Numbered from the stretch's first letter, positions 42,917 to 52,460 are shown. The stretch is 64,000 nucleotides of DNA from Chloroflexota bacterium (GCA_016223085.1 JACRPS010000015.1:122537-186536), one strand, 5' to 3'. Numbers and translations are program-made. The notes: generated from the sequence alone by a model not told the origin.

Positions 42917-44868
42917 TGGACATCGCCACTCGTCCGACGCTGGCGGCGCGCGCCGCCACCAACTGGAAAAGCGTTCGTTCGTCCAAGACGTGGCAGCGCA
43001 GCCTGCGCCACGCCGCCAGTTATATTGTGCTGGCGCTGGGCGCGGCCTTCATGCTGTTCCCGATGCTGTGGATGATTTCCGCCAGCCTCAAACCGGCCTG
43101 GCAAATTTTCACCGACCCGCCAATCTGGATTCCAATGCACTGGGAAGCGGTGCGCGCGGGTAATACTAACCGGATGATTAACCTGTGGACGGTCGAGGTG
43201 GACGGCCAGTCCAAAAAGGTGATCGAAATCGGCGTGCGCCGCTATACCACCGTCGTCAACGCCGCGCTGCTGCAAAACCTGCAAACCGTCCCCGCCAGCG
43301 AAGTGGGCGACGCGGTGGCGACCACTGTTGGCGATCTGACGCTGAACGTGCGCCCCTGGGCAACCAACGGTGAAACGCGGCAGGTGGTGGCGCTGGCAAG
43401 AGGCGATAACGATACGCTGGTGGTCGTAGCCGTGAACGACCTGCAAGCCGCCGCGCTGCGGATGCCGCTGGATGAGGTGAACGCCGGCGACCGCGCCTCG
43501 CTGGAAGTTGGCGGCGTCGAGTTTCGCGGCAGAACCGTGCAACTAGATGGCAATCCGGTCGAGGTGATTCCGATTGGGCCGGAGTCGCAGCTTTCGGTCG
43601 TCGGCGCGCCGGAAATCGCCGCCGCCGCCACGCTGGTTTCGACCGAGAACCTGGCAGACGCTGGCTTCGCGCCTGTCGGTCAAACCGAACTCCCCCTGAT
43701 GACGATTAACGGGCAGCCGGGGGAATTTGTCATGCTGGTCAAGGAATCGTGGCAGCCGGTGATTAATGAAGAACAGTTCGACGCCAACGCTGTCGTCGCG
43801 CCGCGGTCGCAGCTTGCCGATGTCCAGCCCATCACAGTGAACGGCGTGACGATGCAGGGCGCAACCTACACGGCTGCCGATGGTACGGCGGCACCGGTCG
43901 CCATCCTCATCAGCGGCACGCAGGCCAGCGTCGTGATTCCGATTACCAGCGCGGACACGCTGCGGCTGGCACAGCTTGGCGGCCTGACCAGCGCGCGCGG
44001 CGACCAGCTCCAGCGGATTCCGTTCCGCGTGCAGGATGGTTTCAGCGAAGGCAGCGAGACTCATTCGGTGGCGCTGGTGGGCGAATCCCGCGAAATGGCG
44101 CTGGTTGTCCCGGCCTCGGTCATCAGCGAAGCGTTTGATGTGAATCCGGGGGAACTCACGCGGGCGATGTATCCCGAACTGCGCTTTGACGGATACCGCG
44201 AAGCCCTGCAAACCAAAGTGGCGGAGACGTACTTCCCGACCTTCTTCCGCAATTCGTTTGTGCTGGTGATCCTCAACACCATCGGACACGTGCTATCGTG
44301 CGTGGTGGTGGGTTACGCCTTCGCCCGGCTGCGTGCGCCGGGGAAAAACTTCTTCTTCGTCATCCTGCTGGGTACGATGATGCTGCCATACCCGGTCACG
44401 CTGGTGCCGATCTACGAGATTTTCCGCGATCTGAACATGGTCAACACGCTCTGGCCGCTGTTCCTGCGTTCGTTCTTCGGCAACGCCTTTTTGATCTTCA
44501 TGCTGCGGCAGTTTTTCACCAGCATCCCGCGCGAACTGGAAGACGCCGCCCGCATTGATGGCGCGAACACGCTGCAAATCATCACGCGGGTGATCGTACC
44601 GTTGAGCAAACCGGCGATTGCGACGGTGATTATCTTCACCTTCTGGTGGACGTGGAACAGCTTCCTTGAGCCGTTTATCTTCCTGTCCAGCCCGGAATTG
44701 TTCCCGGTAGCGGTTGGGCTGAACTTCTTCAAAGACCAATATATGACCATCTACTATGATCGCTTGATCGCGGCCTCGGTACTCAGCATGCTACCGATGA
44801 TCGTACTGTTTTTCTTCGCGCAGCGGTATTTCATCGAGGGGATTCAGCTTACCGGGCTGAAAGGATAA
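42916..44868 (+). CDS. Sugar ABC permease (MalG type) with a 345-residue extracytoplasmic insertion
   Basis: 650 residues against about 280 for MalG-type permeases. TM1 (VLALGAAFMLFPMLWMISASL) and the ordinary N-terminus end at about residue 76 (WIPMHW). Residues 77-421 are an inserted region, after which the normal MalG sequence resumes with DGYREAL and TYFPTFFRNSFVLVILNTIG. The coupling EAA loop DAARIDGANTLQIITRVIVPLS is intact. The insertion lies between TM1 and TM2, where MalG faces outside the membrane. It consists of about six degenerate beta-rich repeats of 45-55 residues (about 92, 140, 197, 260, 306 and 367). I see no frameshift, so it is a real gene. Confidence 0.9.
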   Translation: MDIATRPTLAARAATNWKSVRSSKTWQRSLRHAASYIVLALGAAFMLFPMLWMISASLKPAWQIFTDPPIWIPMHWEAVRAGNTNRMINLWTVEVDGQSKKVIEIGVRRYTTVVNAALLQNLQTVPASEVGDAVATTVGDLTLNVRPWATNGETRQVVALARGDNDTLVVVAVNDLQAAALRMPLDEVNAGDRASLEVGGVEFRGRTVQLDGNPVEVIPIGPESQLSVVGAPEIAAAATLVSTENLADAGFAPVGQTELPLMTINGQPGEFVMLVKESWQPVINEEQFDANAVVAPRSQLADVQPITVNGVTMQGATYTAADGTAAPVAILISGTQASVVIPITSADTLRLAQLGGLTSARGDQLQRIPFRVQDGFSEGSETHSVALVGESREMALVVPASVISEAFDVNPGELTRAMYPELRFDGYREALQTKVAETYFPTFFRNSFVLVILNTIGHVLSCVVVGYAFARLRAPGKNFFFVILLGTMMLPYPVTLVPIYEIFRDLNMVNTLWPLFLRSFFGNAFLIFMLRQFFTSIPRELEDAARIDGANTLQIITRVIVPLSKPAIATVIIFTFWWTWNSFLEPFIFLSSPELFPVAVGLNFFKDQYMTIYYDRLIAASVLSMLPMIVLFFFAQRYFIEGIQLTGLKG

Positions 44869-44872
44869 GGGT

Positions 44873-45007
44873 ACAATTAGCGGCGGGCGCTGGTCGGCGC
44901 GTGATCTTTTCAGCGGCGAGGTGTCGCTGGTGGTGGCAGGTCGCTGCTGGCTGAATCTGGCGCGCAAGAGTGGAACCGTCCTTATCCTGGAGCCGGAGCG
45001 TGACTGA
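44873..45007 (+). pseudogene. Possible C-terminal remnant of a glycoside hydrolase (GH13-like)
   Basis: An open frame without a start encodes GRWSARDLFSGEVSLVVAG followed by LNLARKSGTVLILEPERD and a TGA. This looks like the C-terminal beta-domain of alpha-amylase-family enzymes (RDLLSGE then a final hydrophobic strand). It directly abuts the GH65 start. The rest of the enzyme is missing, so it is either a deletion remnant or chance similarity. Confidence 0.35.
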
Positions 45008-47300
45008 TTTTTCATTTGATTATGCCGTGATAGATCGCTGGATGATTGACGATACCGCCCCTTTTGACATAAAAGCCGAAGTCAACAAAGCGACCGTGTT
45101 CGCGCTGGCAAACGGTTACATGGGGTCGCGCGGTGCGCCGGAAAGTGTAACACCCGATCTGCCGGCGCTGGTCGGCAACCACATCAACGGCATTTATGAT
45201 TCGCCCAGCGGTGGGATTCTCGACCGCGAGATGATTAACCTGCCGGACTGGCGCTTCGTGCAGTTGGAAGCGGACGGCGAAACGCTGACCGTCGAAGGCG
45301 CGCATACCTACCGGCGGCAGCTTGATATGCAGCGCGGCCTGCTGCTGCAACAGTTCACCTGGCGGACTGAGCATGGCAAGACGATCAGACTCAGCAGCGA
45401 ACGGCTGGTGAGCCTGCACCGGCTGCACCTGGCAGCCATCCGATGGCGGATTGAGAGCGATGCTGACTGCTCGGTTGTCATCCGGTCGCGGATTGACACG
45501 AACGTGAATAACCGCTTCGCGGAGAGACACTTCGAGATTGAGTGGATTCGAGTACCTCACACGGAGGTAAACGGCGGCGCTGTCACCATCACCACCATTC
45601 AGCAGGGCTATCAGGTCTGTATCACTGTTCAACACGATCTTTCGCGCGCGGCGGAATGGTCCGCCGAGGCAACATCCGGCGCGCTGGAAAACGTCTGCCG
45701 TTTTGGCCTGTCCGCCGGCGAACCGGTCGAACTGGTAAAGTGGGCGGCGGTGTACGACAGCCGCTTTTCCGAAGGCGATTTAGCCGCGCTGTGCCTGTCG
45801 GAACTGGAAACGGCGCGGCGTCAGGGTTACGAAGCGGTACGGGCGGCGCACGAGGCTCGCTGGGCAGAACGCTGGTCGGCGTCGGACGTGGTGATCGAAG
45901 GCGACGACGAGTCGCAGGCGGCGCTTCGGTTCTGCCTGTTTCACCTGCTGGCGAATACTCCGCACTCGGATAAGGTGAGCATTTCGGCGCGCGGGCTGCA
46001 AGGGCAGGATTACTGGGGTTCGATCTTCTGGGACTGCGAAATTTACGTGCTGCCATTTTTGATCTCGACGCAGCCGGAATACGCCCGCCGCTGCCTGATG
46101 TACCGCTACCACACGCTCGACGGGGCGCGGCGCAAAGCGGCCAGTCTGGGTTTCGGCGGCGCGTACTACGCCTGGCAAAGCCAGGAAACCGGCGACGAAA
46201 CCTGCGCGCTGTATGTCTTCGACGACCCGCTGACCGGGCAGAAAATACGCAGTTACTTCGCCGACGAGCAGGTTCACATCTCGGCGGACGTGGTGTATGC
46301 GCTGTGGCAGTATGCCTGGGCAACCGGGGACACGGCTTTTCTTTACCCCTATGGGCTGGAAATCGCGGTCGAAGTGGCACGCTTTTTTGTTTCGCGCGTC
46401 AGCTACGACGCCGGGCGGGACGTGTACGAACTGCGCACGGTGCTGGGGCCGGACGAGTATCACGAACGGATAAACAACAACGCTTACACCAATCGCATGG
46501 CACAGCACGCGCTGATCGCCGCGCTGGCACTGGTTAAAAATGCGCCGGCTGATGCTGCCCGACCGGATGATGGCGAACTGCAAACGTGGCGGGCGGTAGC
46601 GGATAAGCTGTTCGTCCCCCAACCAGACCCGCAGGCCGGGCTGATCGAGCAGTTTGACGGCTACTTCAAGCTGGAGGACGTGCCTCCGGACGTAGCGCGC
46701 TCCCGGTTGAAACACCCTGACCAGCACCCCGGCGGGCTGTTTGGCCCGTTCCAGTCCACGCAGGCGATCAAACAGGCGGATGTGGCGCTGCTGCTGTACC
46801 TATTCCGCAGCCAGTATGATGCCGCCGTGAAGCGCGCCAACTGGGAATATTACGAGCCGCGCACCGCCCACGATTCCAGCCTCAGTCCGATGGCTTACGC
46901 GCTGGTGGCGTCGGACATCGGCAGAACGGAATGGGCGTACCGCTACTTCAAACAGACCGCCACGATGGATTTGCTCGGCGCTGGCCCGCACTGGAATCTC
47001 GGCGTGCATACCGCCGCGATGGGCGGGGCGTGGGCGGTCGTGGTGCACGGCTTCTGCCGCCTGCACCTGCACGACATGGGTATTATGCTCCACGACTGGC
47101 CGCTGCTGCCGGAGGGCTGGCGGCGGGTGTCGTTTAAGCTGAGCTGGCATGGCCACCGGGTGCAGTTTCATACAGACGGCCAGCAAACTACGCTTCGCGC
47201 CGACAGTGGTCCGGTGCCGGTGCTGTATCCCGGCGGCGAGATCACGCTGACCGCCGGCCAATCGTTTACTTTGTCGCATCAAAAGGATTTGCACCGATGA
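45000..47300 (+). CDS. Glycoside hydrolase family 65 (maltose/kojibiose-type phosphorylase)
   Basis: About 766 residues from a GTG at 45000 with GGAG seven bases upstream; a GTG at 44970 is also possible. It has GH65 architecture: an N-terminal beta-sandwich (ANGYMGSRGAPES) and an (alpha/alpha)6 barrel with FWDCEIYVLP, the general-acid Glu in VLGPDEYHERINNNAYTN and the phosphate region NWEYYEPRTAHDSSLSPMAYAL. It phosphorolyses an alpha-linked glucosyl disaccharide in the cytoplasm; the linkage is unknown. The preceding sequence may be a GH13 remnant, and the ATPase and sugar phosphomutase genes typical of such operons are absent. Confidence 0.9.
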   Translation: MTDFSFDYAVIDRWMIDDTAPFDIKAEVNKATVFALANGYMGSRGAPESVTPDLPALVGNHINGIYDSPSGGILDREMINLPDWRFVQLEADGETLTVEGAHTYRRQLDMQRGLLLQQFTWRTEHGKTIRLSSERLVSLHRLHLAAIRWRIESDADCSVVIRSRIDTNVNNRFAERHFEIEWIRVPHTEVNGGAVTITTIQQGYQVCITVQHDLSRAAEWSAEATSGALENVCRFGLSAGEPVELVKWAAVYDSRFSEGDLAALCLSELETARRQGYEAVRAAHEARWAERWSASDVVIEGDDESQAALRFCLFHLLANTPHSDKVSISARGLQGQDYWGSIFWDCEIYVLPFLISTQPEYARRCLMYRYHTLDGARRKAASLGFGGAYYAWQSQETGDETCALYVFDDPLTGQKIRSYFADEQVHISADVVYALWQYAWATGDTAFLYPYGLEIAVEVARFFVSRVSYDAGRDVYELRTVLGPDEYHERINNNAYTNRMAQHALIAALALVKNAPADAARPDDGELQTWRAVADKLFVPQPDPQAGLIEQFDGYFKLEDVPPDVARSRLKHPDQHPGGLFGPFQSTQAIKQADVALLLYLFRSQYDAAVKRANWEYYEPRTAHDSSLSPMAYALVASDIGRTEWAYRYFKQTATMDLLGAGPHWNLGVHTAAMGGAWAVVVHGFCRLHLHDMGIMLHDWPLLPEGWRRVSFKLSWHGHRVQFHTDGQQTTLRADSGPVPVLYPGGEITLTAGQSFTLSHQKDLHR

Positions 47301-48616
47301 AGACTCAGGTTGTGCCAACCGACCAAATGGTTATCACGGAAGATACCATGTTCGCGCCCGGCGTTTATCACCTGCCCAACGGCCTGACGATTGGCGCGGA
47401 TAACATCATCGTGGCGGGCGATGATACGTTGATCGTCAGCGCGAAGCAGGAAGGCGTTGGTATCCGCGCGCAGGGGCGTAGCAATATCACCGTCCGGAAT
47501 CTGGCGATTTCCGGCTACTATCACGGCATCCGCTGCGACGACTGCCAGCAGGTCACGATTGAAGCGGTCAAAATCCGCGATACGTGGGAGATCGAAGGGA
47601 TTGATACCTTCCTGTACCTGTGGCTGCCGATTGAACAGGTGTACGGGGGTGCGATTCTGCTGCACAACGTTAAGGGTGGGGCGATTCGGGATTGCGACCT
47701 TCAGCACCAGCTCAACGGCATTTTGCTGTACAACTGCGACGGGCTGACGGTCGAGAACAACAATGCCTCGTTTAACAGCGGCTGGGGGGTGTACCTGTCG
47801 CGCACCAACGACAGCATCGTGCGAAGTAACCAGTTTGATTTCTGCAACCGGCTGTACCGCCGCCCGGAGGACGGCTCGATCCGGGTTGAGGCGGACGCGG
47901 CGGGCATCGTACTGGTGAAGGCGTCGTCGCGCAACCAATTTCTTAAAAATAGCTGCCTGTGCGGCGGGGACGGCATCTTCGTGGCCGGTTACGAACACCC
48001 CGGCAAAAAAGACCCATGCAACGACAATCTGTTTGAGGACAACGACTGCCGCCTTAGCCCGAATAACGCGATTGAATCCACCTTCTCGCAGGGCAACATC
48101 TTCCGACGCAACGACTGTAGCCGGTCAAATTACGGCTTCTGGATGGGCTTTTCCTGGGATAACGTGCTGGAAGACAATATCGTCGAATTTAACCGCTGGG
48201 CGGGCATTGCGGTCGAACACGGTTATAACTTCACCATCCGCAACAACCGGATTCGGCTGAACGGCGACGGCGTGCGGCTGTGGACTCGCGGCGGCGTGAA
48301 AGCGCACTGGCCGGGGCATGAGGTGACCTATAACTTCACGCTGGAAAACAACCTGATTGAGTCCAACACCATCGGCTTTAACGCTTACACCGGCGACGAT
48401 TCGCCTGATCTGGCCTGCCACGATTTCCACCTGCGCGGCAACACGTTTAACGATAACCGGGTAGGGGCGCGCTTTGGCCGGGTGCAGGATTGTTCGCTCG
48501 AAAACAATACATTCACCAACAATGTGGTTGCCGCTGTCAAGCTGGACGGGCAGCCGGGCGTGAAGCTGGTTGATAACCACTTCGACCACAATGTGGCAGA
48601 TGTGGAACGGGCGTAA
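47297..48616 (+). CDS. Right-handed beta-helix (NosD-like) protein
   Basis: 439 residues with an ATG overlapping the GH65 stop (ATGA). It consists of repeated NosD-type rungs rich in NN and N-x-I/V-x-x-N patterns (for example NITVRNLAISGYYHGIRC, NDGLTVENNNASFNSGWG and DNIVEFNRWAGIAVEHGYNFTIRNNRI). Such folds bind or cleave polysaccharides; residue-level catalytic sites are not obvious. No signal peptide is visible, which is odd for the family. It probably acts with the GH65 enzyme in sugar metabolism, but the role is unproven. Confidence 0.82.
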   Translation: MKTQVVPTDQMVITEDTMFAPGVYHLPNGLTIGADNIIVAGDDTLIVSAKQEGVGIRAQGRSNITVRNLAISGYYHGIRCDDCQQVTIEAVKIRDTWEIEGIDTFLYLWLPIEQVYGGAILLHNVKGGAIRDCDLQHQLNGILLYNCDGLTVENNNASFNSGWGVYLSRTNDSIVRSNQFDFCNRLYRRPEDGSIRVEADAAGIVLVKASSRNQFLKNSCLCGGDGIFVAGYEHPGKKDPCNDNLFEDNDCRLSPNNAIESTFSQGNIFRRNDCSRSNYGFWMGFSWDNVLEDNIVEFNRWAGIAVEHGYNFTIRNNRIRLNGDGVRLWTRGGVKAHWPGHEVTYNFTLENNLIESNTIGFNAYTGDDSPDLACHDFHLRGNTFNDNRVGARFGRVQDCSLENNTFTNNVVAAVKLDGQPGVKLVDNHFDHNVADVERA

Positions 48617-48651
48617 GATAACCCGTTTATGGCTACGAGGAACAGCGCACT

Positions 48652-49611
48652 ATGAAAATCGTCATCCCCGATGATTATCAGGATGCGGTGCGGACGCTGG
48701 ACAGCTTCCAGAAACTGGCCGGACATGATGTCACCGTCTATCACGACACGGTGAAGGATATAGACACGCTGGCGCAGCGGTTCCAAGACGCCGAGGCGCT
48801 GGTGCTCATTCGGGAACGCACGGCGATCACGGAGGCGTTGCTGGCGCGGCTGCCAAACCTGAAGCTCATCAGCCAGACTGGAAAAGGTATCGCTCACATT
48901 GACCTGGTCGCCTGCACTCGGAACGGTGTCGCCGTCGCGTTGGGCGCGGGGTCGCCGCAGGCCACCGCCGAACTCACCTGGGCGCTGGTGCTGGCGGCCA
49001 TGCGCCACCTGCCGCAGGAAATCGCCAACCTGAAAGCCGGGCGGTGGCAGCGTACGCTGGGCGTTGGCCTGCATGGCCGCACGCTGGGAATACTGGGTTA
49101 CGGGCAGATTGGCAGTCTGGTCGCCAGTTACGGGCAGGCGTTTGGCATGAAGGTGCTGGTGTGGGGGCGCGAGGGGTCGCAGACGCGTGCCCGCAGTGCT
49201 GGCTACGAAGTGGCCGCCAGCCAGCGCGATCTGTTCCAGCGGGCAGATGTGGTGAGCCTGCACCTCAAGCTGACGGCGGAAACGCGCGGCGCGGTCACGG
49301 CGGATGATCTGGCGGCGATGAAGCCAACCGCTCTGCTGGTGAACACCAGCCGCGCCGACATTATCGAGCGGGGCGCACTGGTCGCCGTCCTGCGAGCCGG
49401 TCGCCCTGGGGCTGCCGCCGTTGATGTCTACGAGGCCGAGCCGGTCATTGACCATCCGCTGCTGCATATGGACAACGTGATCTGCACGCCGCACCTGGGT
49501 TACGTCGAGAAAGACAGCTATGAACTGTACTTTGGCACGGCCTTCGATAACCTGCTGGCGTTTGCGGCAGGCAGGCCGGTCAATCTGGCAAACCCGGAGG
49601 TACTGTCGTAG
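48652..49611 (+). CDS. D-2-hydroxyacid dehydrogenase (SerA/Ldh-like)
   Basis: 319 residues. The NAD motif ILGYGQIGS (about residue 145), the catalytic Arg in NTSRADIIERG, Glu in EAEP and His in CTPHLGYVE make a complete enzyme. It oxidises or reduces a 2-hydroxy acid; phosphoglycerate dehydrogenase and glyoxylate reductase are the alternatives. It lies 36 bases after the beta-helix gene on the same strand, so may be the last gene of the carbohydrate operon. GAGGAA lies upstream of the ATG. Confidence 0.88.
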   Translation: MKIVIPDDYQDAVRTLDSFQKLAGHDVTVYHDTVKDIDTLAQRFQDAEALVLIRERTAITEALLARLPNLKLISQTGKGIAHIDLVACTRNGVAVALGAGSPQATAELTWALVLAAMRHLPQEIANLKAGRWQRTLGVGLHGRTLGILGYGQIGSLVASYGQAFGMKVLVWGREGSQTRARSAGYEVAASQRDLFQRADVVSLHLKLTAETRGAVTADDLAAMKPTALLVNTSRADIIERGALVAVLRAGRPGAAAVDVYEAEPVIDHPLLHMDNVICTPHLGYVEKDSYELYFGTAFDNLLAFAAGRPVNLANPEVLS

Positions 49612-49680
49612 GCGCGTTTGACGGATAGGTAAAGTGCGCTACAATGCGATTGATCGTGTTGAACGGTGGAGCAGACGGCC

Positions 49681-50250
49681 ATGCCCTCCAAACCCAAACG
49701 ACCAATTCTCCAGAAGACGCTGAAGCTGAAGGATAACCACACCTGGAAAGCGCCCGACGGTTACAAGATTTTTGTGATGGACCGGGGCGCGGTGAGCTTT
49801 AACATCCCGGCAAGCTGGCACCTAGCGAAGCTGGAACCCAACGTGGAGTTTAATGACCAGCCGCCGCCCAACGATGAAGCGCGCCTGTCGGTGTCGTACT
49901 GGCGTTTCCCGCCGGACATAGACTGGACCGGCCTGCCGCTGGCGCCGCTGCTGGCGAAGTCGGTTGAGGGCAGTGGGATGCAGGTGCTGGAGCGCAGCGA
50001 AATCATGCGGCTGCCACGCGCCGATCTGGAAATTGTGTGGATGCAGCACCGCTTCCTCGATCCGGTGGAGAAGCGCGACGCTTTCTCCCGCTTCGCGCTG
50101 GCGCGCGGGTTTGGGATACACGTCTTCATTTCGTGCGATTTCTGGGTGGAGGACGCGCCGCGAATTATGCCGGTGTGGAAGGAGGCGCTGCGGTCGCTGC
50201 AACTGGGGCGCTCGATTGCCGACCCGCTGACCGGGCCGGTGGAGCATTAA
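49681..50250 (+). CDS. Uncharacterised conserved protein
   Basis: About 189 residues from the ATG at 49681, nine bases after GGAG; a GTG at 49666 is less likely. It contains APDGYKIFVMDRGAVSFNIPASW and an ISCDFWVEDAPRIMPVWKEALRSLQ C-terminus, and is rich in tryptophan and aromatic residues. There is no signal peptide and no recognised family. A TACAAT at about 49640 is a possible -10 element. It ends before a bidirectional terminator shared with the helicase. Confidence 0.7.
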   Translation: MPSKPKRPILQKTLKLKDNHTWKAPDGYKIFVMDRGAVSFNIPASWHLAKLEPNVEFNDQPPPNDEARLSVSYWRFPPDIDWTGLPLAPLLAKSVEGSGMQVLERSEIMRLPRADLEIVWMQHRFLDPVEKRDAFSRFALARGFGIHVFISCDFWVEDAPRIMPVWKEALRSLQLGRSIADPLTGPVEH

Positions 50251-50267
50251 TTCAACAGGAAAAACGT

Positions 50268-50291
50268 GGGGCGCTATGAGCGCCCCTTTTT
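50268..50291. terminator. Bidirectional terminator between convergent genes
   Basis: Arms GGGGCGCT/AGCGCCCC around ATG, with TTTTT on the right and a T-tract on the opposite strand after ACG. It serves the 49681 gene and probably also the minus-strand helicase. Confidence 0.82.
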
Positions 50292-50301
50292 GTTGACGTA
50301 T

Positions 50302-51627
50302 TTATCCCATGCTCGGACGCTGCCCAACCGATGAACGGCGGTGGCGCGAACGGCGGCGCGGCTTGCGGTCTCCACTCGGTGCGCCGGATGGGGTAGAACC
50401 GTTGGCGGAACGTGGGTTGCCGTTGGCGGACGAGTTACGCCCGGTGGGTTGGCGGTTTGTGGACTGCGCGCTGGTCGCTGCCGGGATGCCAAGCGGCGAG
50501 GCGTAAGGGTGCTCGGCCACCACCGGCACGCGCAGCCGGATTAGCTTTTCGATGTCGCGCAGGTAAGCGCGCTCGTCGGCGTCGCAGAACGAGTAGGCCG
50601 TGCCGGATGCGCCCGCGCGCGCCGTACGTCCGATGCGGTGGACGTAACTTTCCGGCTCGTTGGGCAGATCGTAGTTGATGACGTGAGTCACGTCGTCCAC
50701 GTCAATGCCCCGCGCGGCGATGTCGGTCGCCACCAGCACCCGCGTTTTGCCGGATTTAAAATTTGCCAGCGCCCGCTCGCGCGCCGTCTGCGACTTGTTG
50801 CCGTGAATCGCTTCCGCCTGGATACGGGCGCGGTCAAGTTGCTGCACCAGTTTGTTCGCGCCGTGTTTGGTGCGCGTGAAGACCAGCACACGACGAATCG
50901 CCTGGTCACTGAGAACGTATTCCAGCAGGGCACGTTTGTCCTGTTTCTCGACAAAAAACACCGACTGCTCGATCTTTTCAACTGTCGTCGCCTGCGGCGT
51001 AACTTCGACCCGCACCGGCTTCACCAGAATCCGGTCGGCCAGGTCCTGAATATCCGGTGGCATGGTGGCGGAAAACAGCAGCGTCTGCCGCTGCGTGGGC
51101 AGCGCGCTGATGATTTTGCGCACGTCGTGGATAAAGCCCATGTCGAGCATCCGGTCGGCTTCGTCCAGTACAAAAATCTCAATCGTGTTCAGCCGAATCA
51201 ACCCCTGCTGCATCAGGTCAAGCAGGCGGCCCGGCGTCGCTACCAGAATGTCAATGCCGCGCCGGAGCAGTTCCACCTGCGGCTGCTGGCCGACACCGCC
51301 AAAAATGACGCCGTGTTTTAAGCCGGTGTAGCGGCCATACGCCGCGAAACTGTCACCGATTTGCGACGCGAGTTCGCGGGTGGGGGACAGCACCAGCACG
51401 CGGATGCTGCGCCGCTGCTGAGATTGGGCCGCTGTTGCCAGCCGCTGCAAAATTGGCAGCGCGAAGGCGGCGGTTTTGCCCGTGCCAGTCTGCGCGCAGC
51501 CCACAATATCCTTGCCGTTCAGAACGTGCGGGATAGCCTGCACCTGAATCGGCGTCGGTTCGGCATAACCTTCCGCGCGCACGGCGCGCAGCAGGGAATC
51601 CATCAATTTCAGATCGTTAAACTGCAT
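50302..51627 (-). CDS. rhlE: DEAD-box RNA helicase, RhlE type
   Basis: 441 residues. All DEAD-box motifs are visible: the Q-motif region ([14 protein letters not shown]), AQTGTGKT (motif I), DEAD (motif II), SAT (motif III) and [10 protein letters not shown] (motif VI), followed by a low-complexity basic, Gly- and Ser-rich tail (from about residue 385) that binds RNA. It unwinds structured RNA in the cytoplasm. The tail is rich in arginine and serine ([13 protein letters not shown]). The start ATG follows sequence consistent with a promoter at about 51690. Confidence 0.93.
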   Translation of the reverse strand: MQFNDLKLMDSLLRAVRAEGYAEPTPIQVQAIPHVLNGKDIVGCAQTGTGKTAAFALPILQRLATAAQSQQRRSIRVLVLSPTRELASQIGDSFAAYGRYTGLKHGVIFGGVGQQPQVELLRRGIDILVATPGRLLDLMQQGLIRLNTIEIFVLDEADRMLDMGFIHDVRKIISALPTQRQTLLFSATMPPDIQDLADRILVKPVRVEVTPQATTVEKIEQSVFFVEKQDKRALLEYVLSDQAIRRVLVFTRTKHGANKLVQQLDRARIQAEAIHGNKSQTARERALANFKSGKTRVLVATDIAARGIDVDDVTHVINYDLPNEPESYVHRIGRTARAGASGTAYSFCDADERAYLRDIEKLIRLRVPVVAEHPYASPLGIPAATSAQSTNRQPTGRNSSANGNPRSANGSTPSGAPSGDRKPRRRSRHRRSSVGQRPSMG

Positions 51628-51789
51628 ATCACCTCAATGTGTGAGATCGGGAATGCGCCGCCGGGCATTCTCATAAAATAGGGTAGATTGATCGTGACAA
51701 AGGGGTGTTACGGCGGCGAGTGTTTAGCACGCGCATCAGTCTCAATCGCGGTCGGAAGTGATTACTATATCATACAATCGGGTAAAAAT

Positions 51790-51819
51790 GTAGGGGCGGG
51801 TTTCGAAACCCGCCCCTAC
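51790..51819. repeat. Perfect 30-base palindrome (reference copy of the GTAGGGG family)
   Basis: Left half GTAGGGGCGGGTTTC is followed by its exact complement. It lies between the EF-P and helicase genes. Degenerate copies are at 2216, 24869, 41816, 57806 and 57894. Confidence 0.9.
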
Positions 51820-51844
51820 GCCGCTTTTCGTAAATTGCGGACAG

Positions 51845-52405
51845 TTACGCGCGGCTGACGTACGAGCCGTCGCGTGTGTCTACCTTAATCTGGTCGCCGG
51901 TGTTGACAAACGCTGGCACCGTCACCGACAGGCCGGTATCGGTCTTCACCCGCTTGTTGACTGACCCCGCCGTGTTGCCGACGACGGCCACTTCCGCTTC
52001 GGCGACGGTATAGACGACGGTCTTGGGCAGTTCGTAATCCAGCACCATGCCGCCCTCGTTGACCATCAACTGCAAGTCCATGTCTTCCCGCAGGTACAGC
52101 GCATCGTCACCAAACAGCCCGGCGCTGACTTCGTACTGGTCGTAGGTTTCCGTGTTCATAAAGACCAGCAGGTTACCATCCCGGTACAGATATTTGACCG
52201 GCTCGGTCTGCACAAAAACGTTGTTCAGACTTTCTTCAGCCGAAAAGACCTTAAACTGCGTCTGCTCGGTGCGGATATCCATCAACTGCGCCCGCATCGA
52301 GGCCGCGCCGCGCCCCGGATTGTTGTACTGCGTGTTCGTGACGCGGTAGAGCGTCCCGTTGAGGTCTAAAATCATGCCTTTGCGAAGGTCGCTGGCTGCA
52401 ATCAT
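51845..52405 (-). CDS. efp: Elongation factor P
   Basis: 186 residues, complete three-domain EF-P, which relieves ribosome stalling at polyproline. The tip of domain I reads NNPGRGAASMRAQL: the residue that is Lys34 in E. coli-type EF-P is arginine here (about position 32). Arg-type EF-P is rhamnosylated by EarP in beta/gamma-proteobacteria. No earP or lysylation gene is in this window. The C-terminal NTGDQIKVDTRDGSYVSRA is normal. Confidence 0.93.
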   Translation of the reverse strand: MIAASDLRKGMILDLNGTLYRVTNTQYNNPGRGAASMRAQLMDIRTEQTQFKVFSAEESLNNVFVQTEPVKYLYRDGNLLVFMNTETYDQYEVSAGLFGDDALYLREDMDLQLMVNEGGMVLDYELPKTVVYTVAEAEVAVVGNTAGSVNKRVKTDTGLSVTVPAFVNTGDQIKVDTRDGSYVSRA

Positions 52406-52460
52406 ACCCTTAATTTCTCACCTGTAACTGTTGACACTGAGAGTGGCATTATAACATAAC

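Noticed and set aside
43543..44289. Minus-strand frame inside the permease insertion
   Set aside because: The plus-strand permease is in frame through the insertion with repeated domain-like units; the antisense peptide has no motif.
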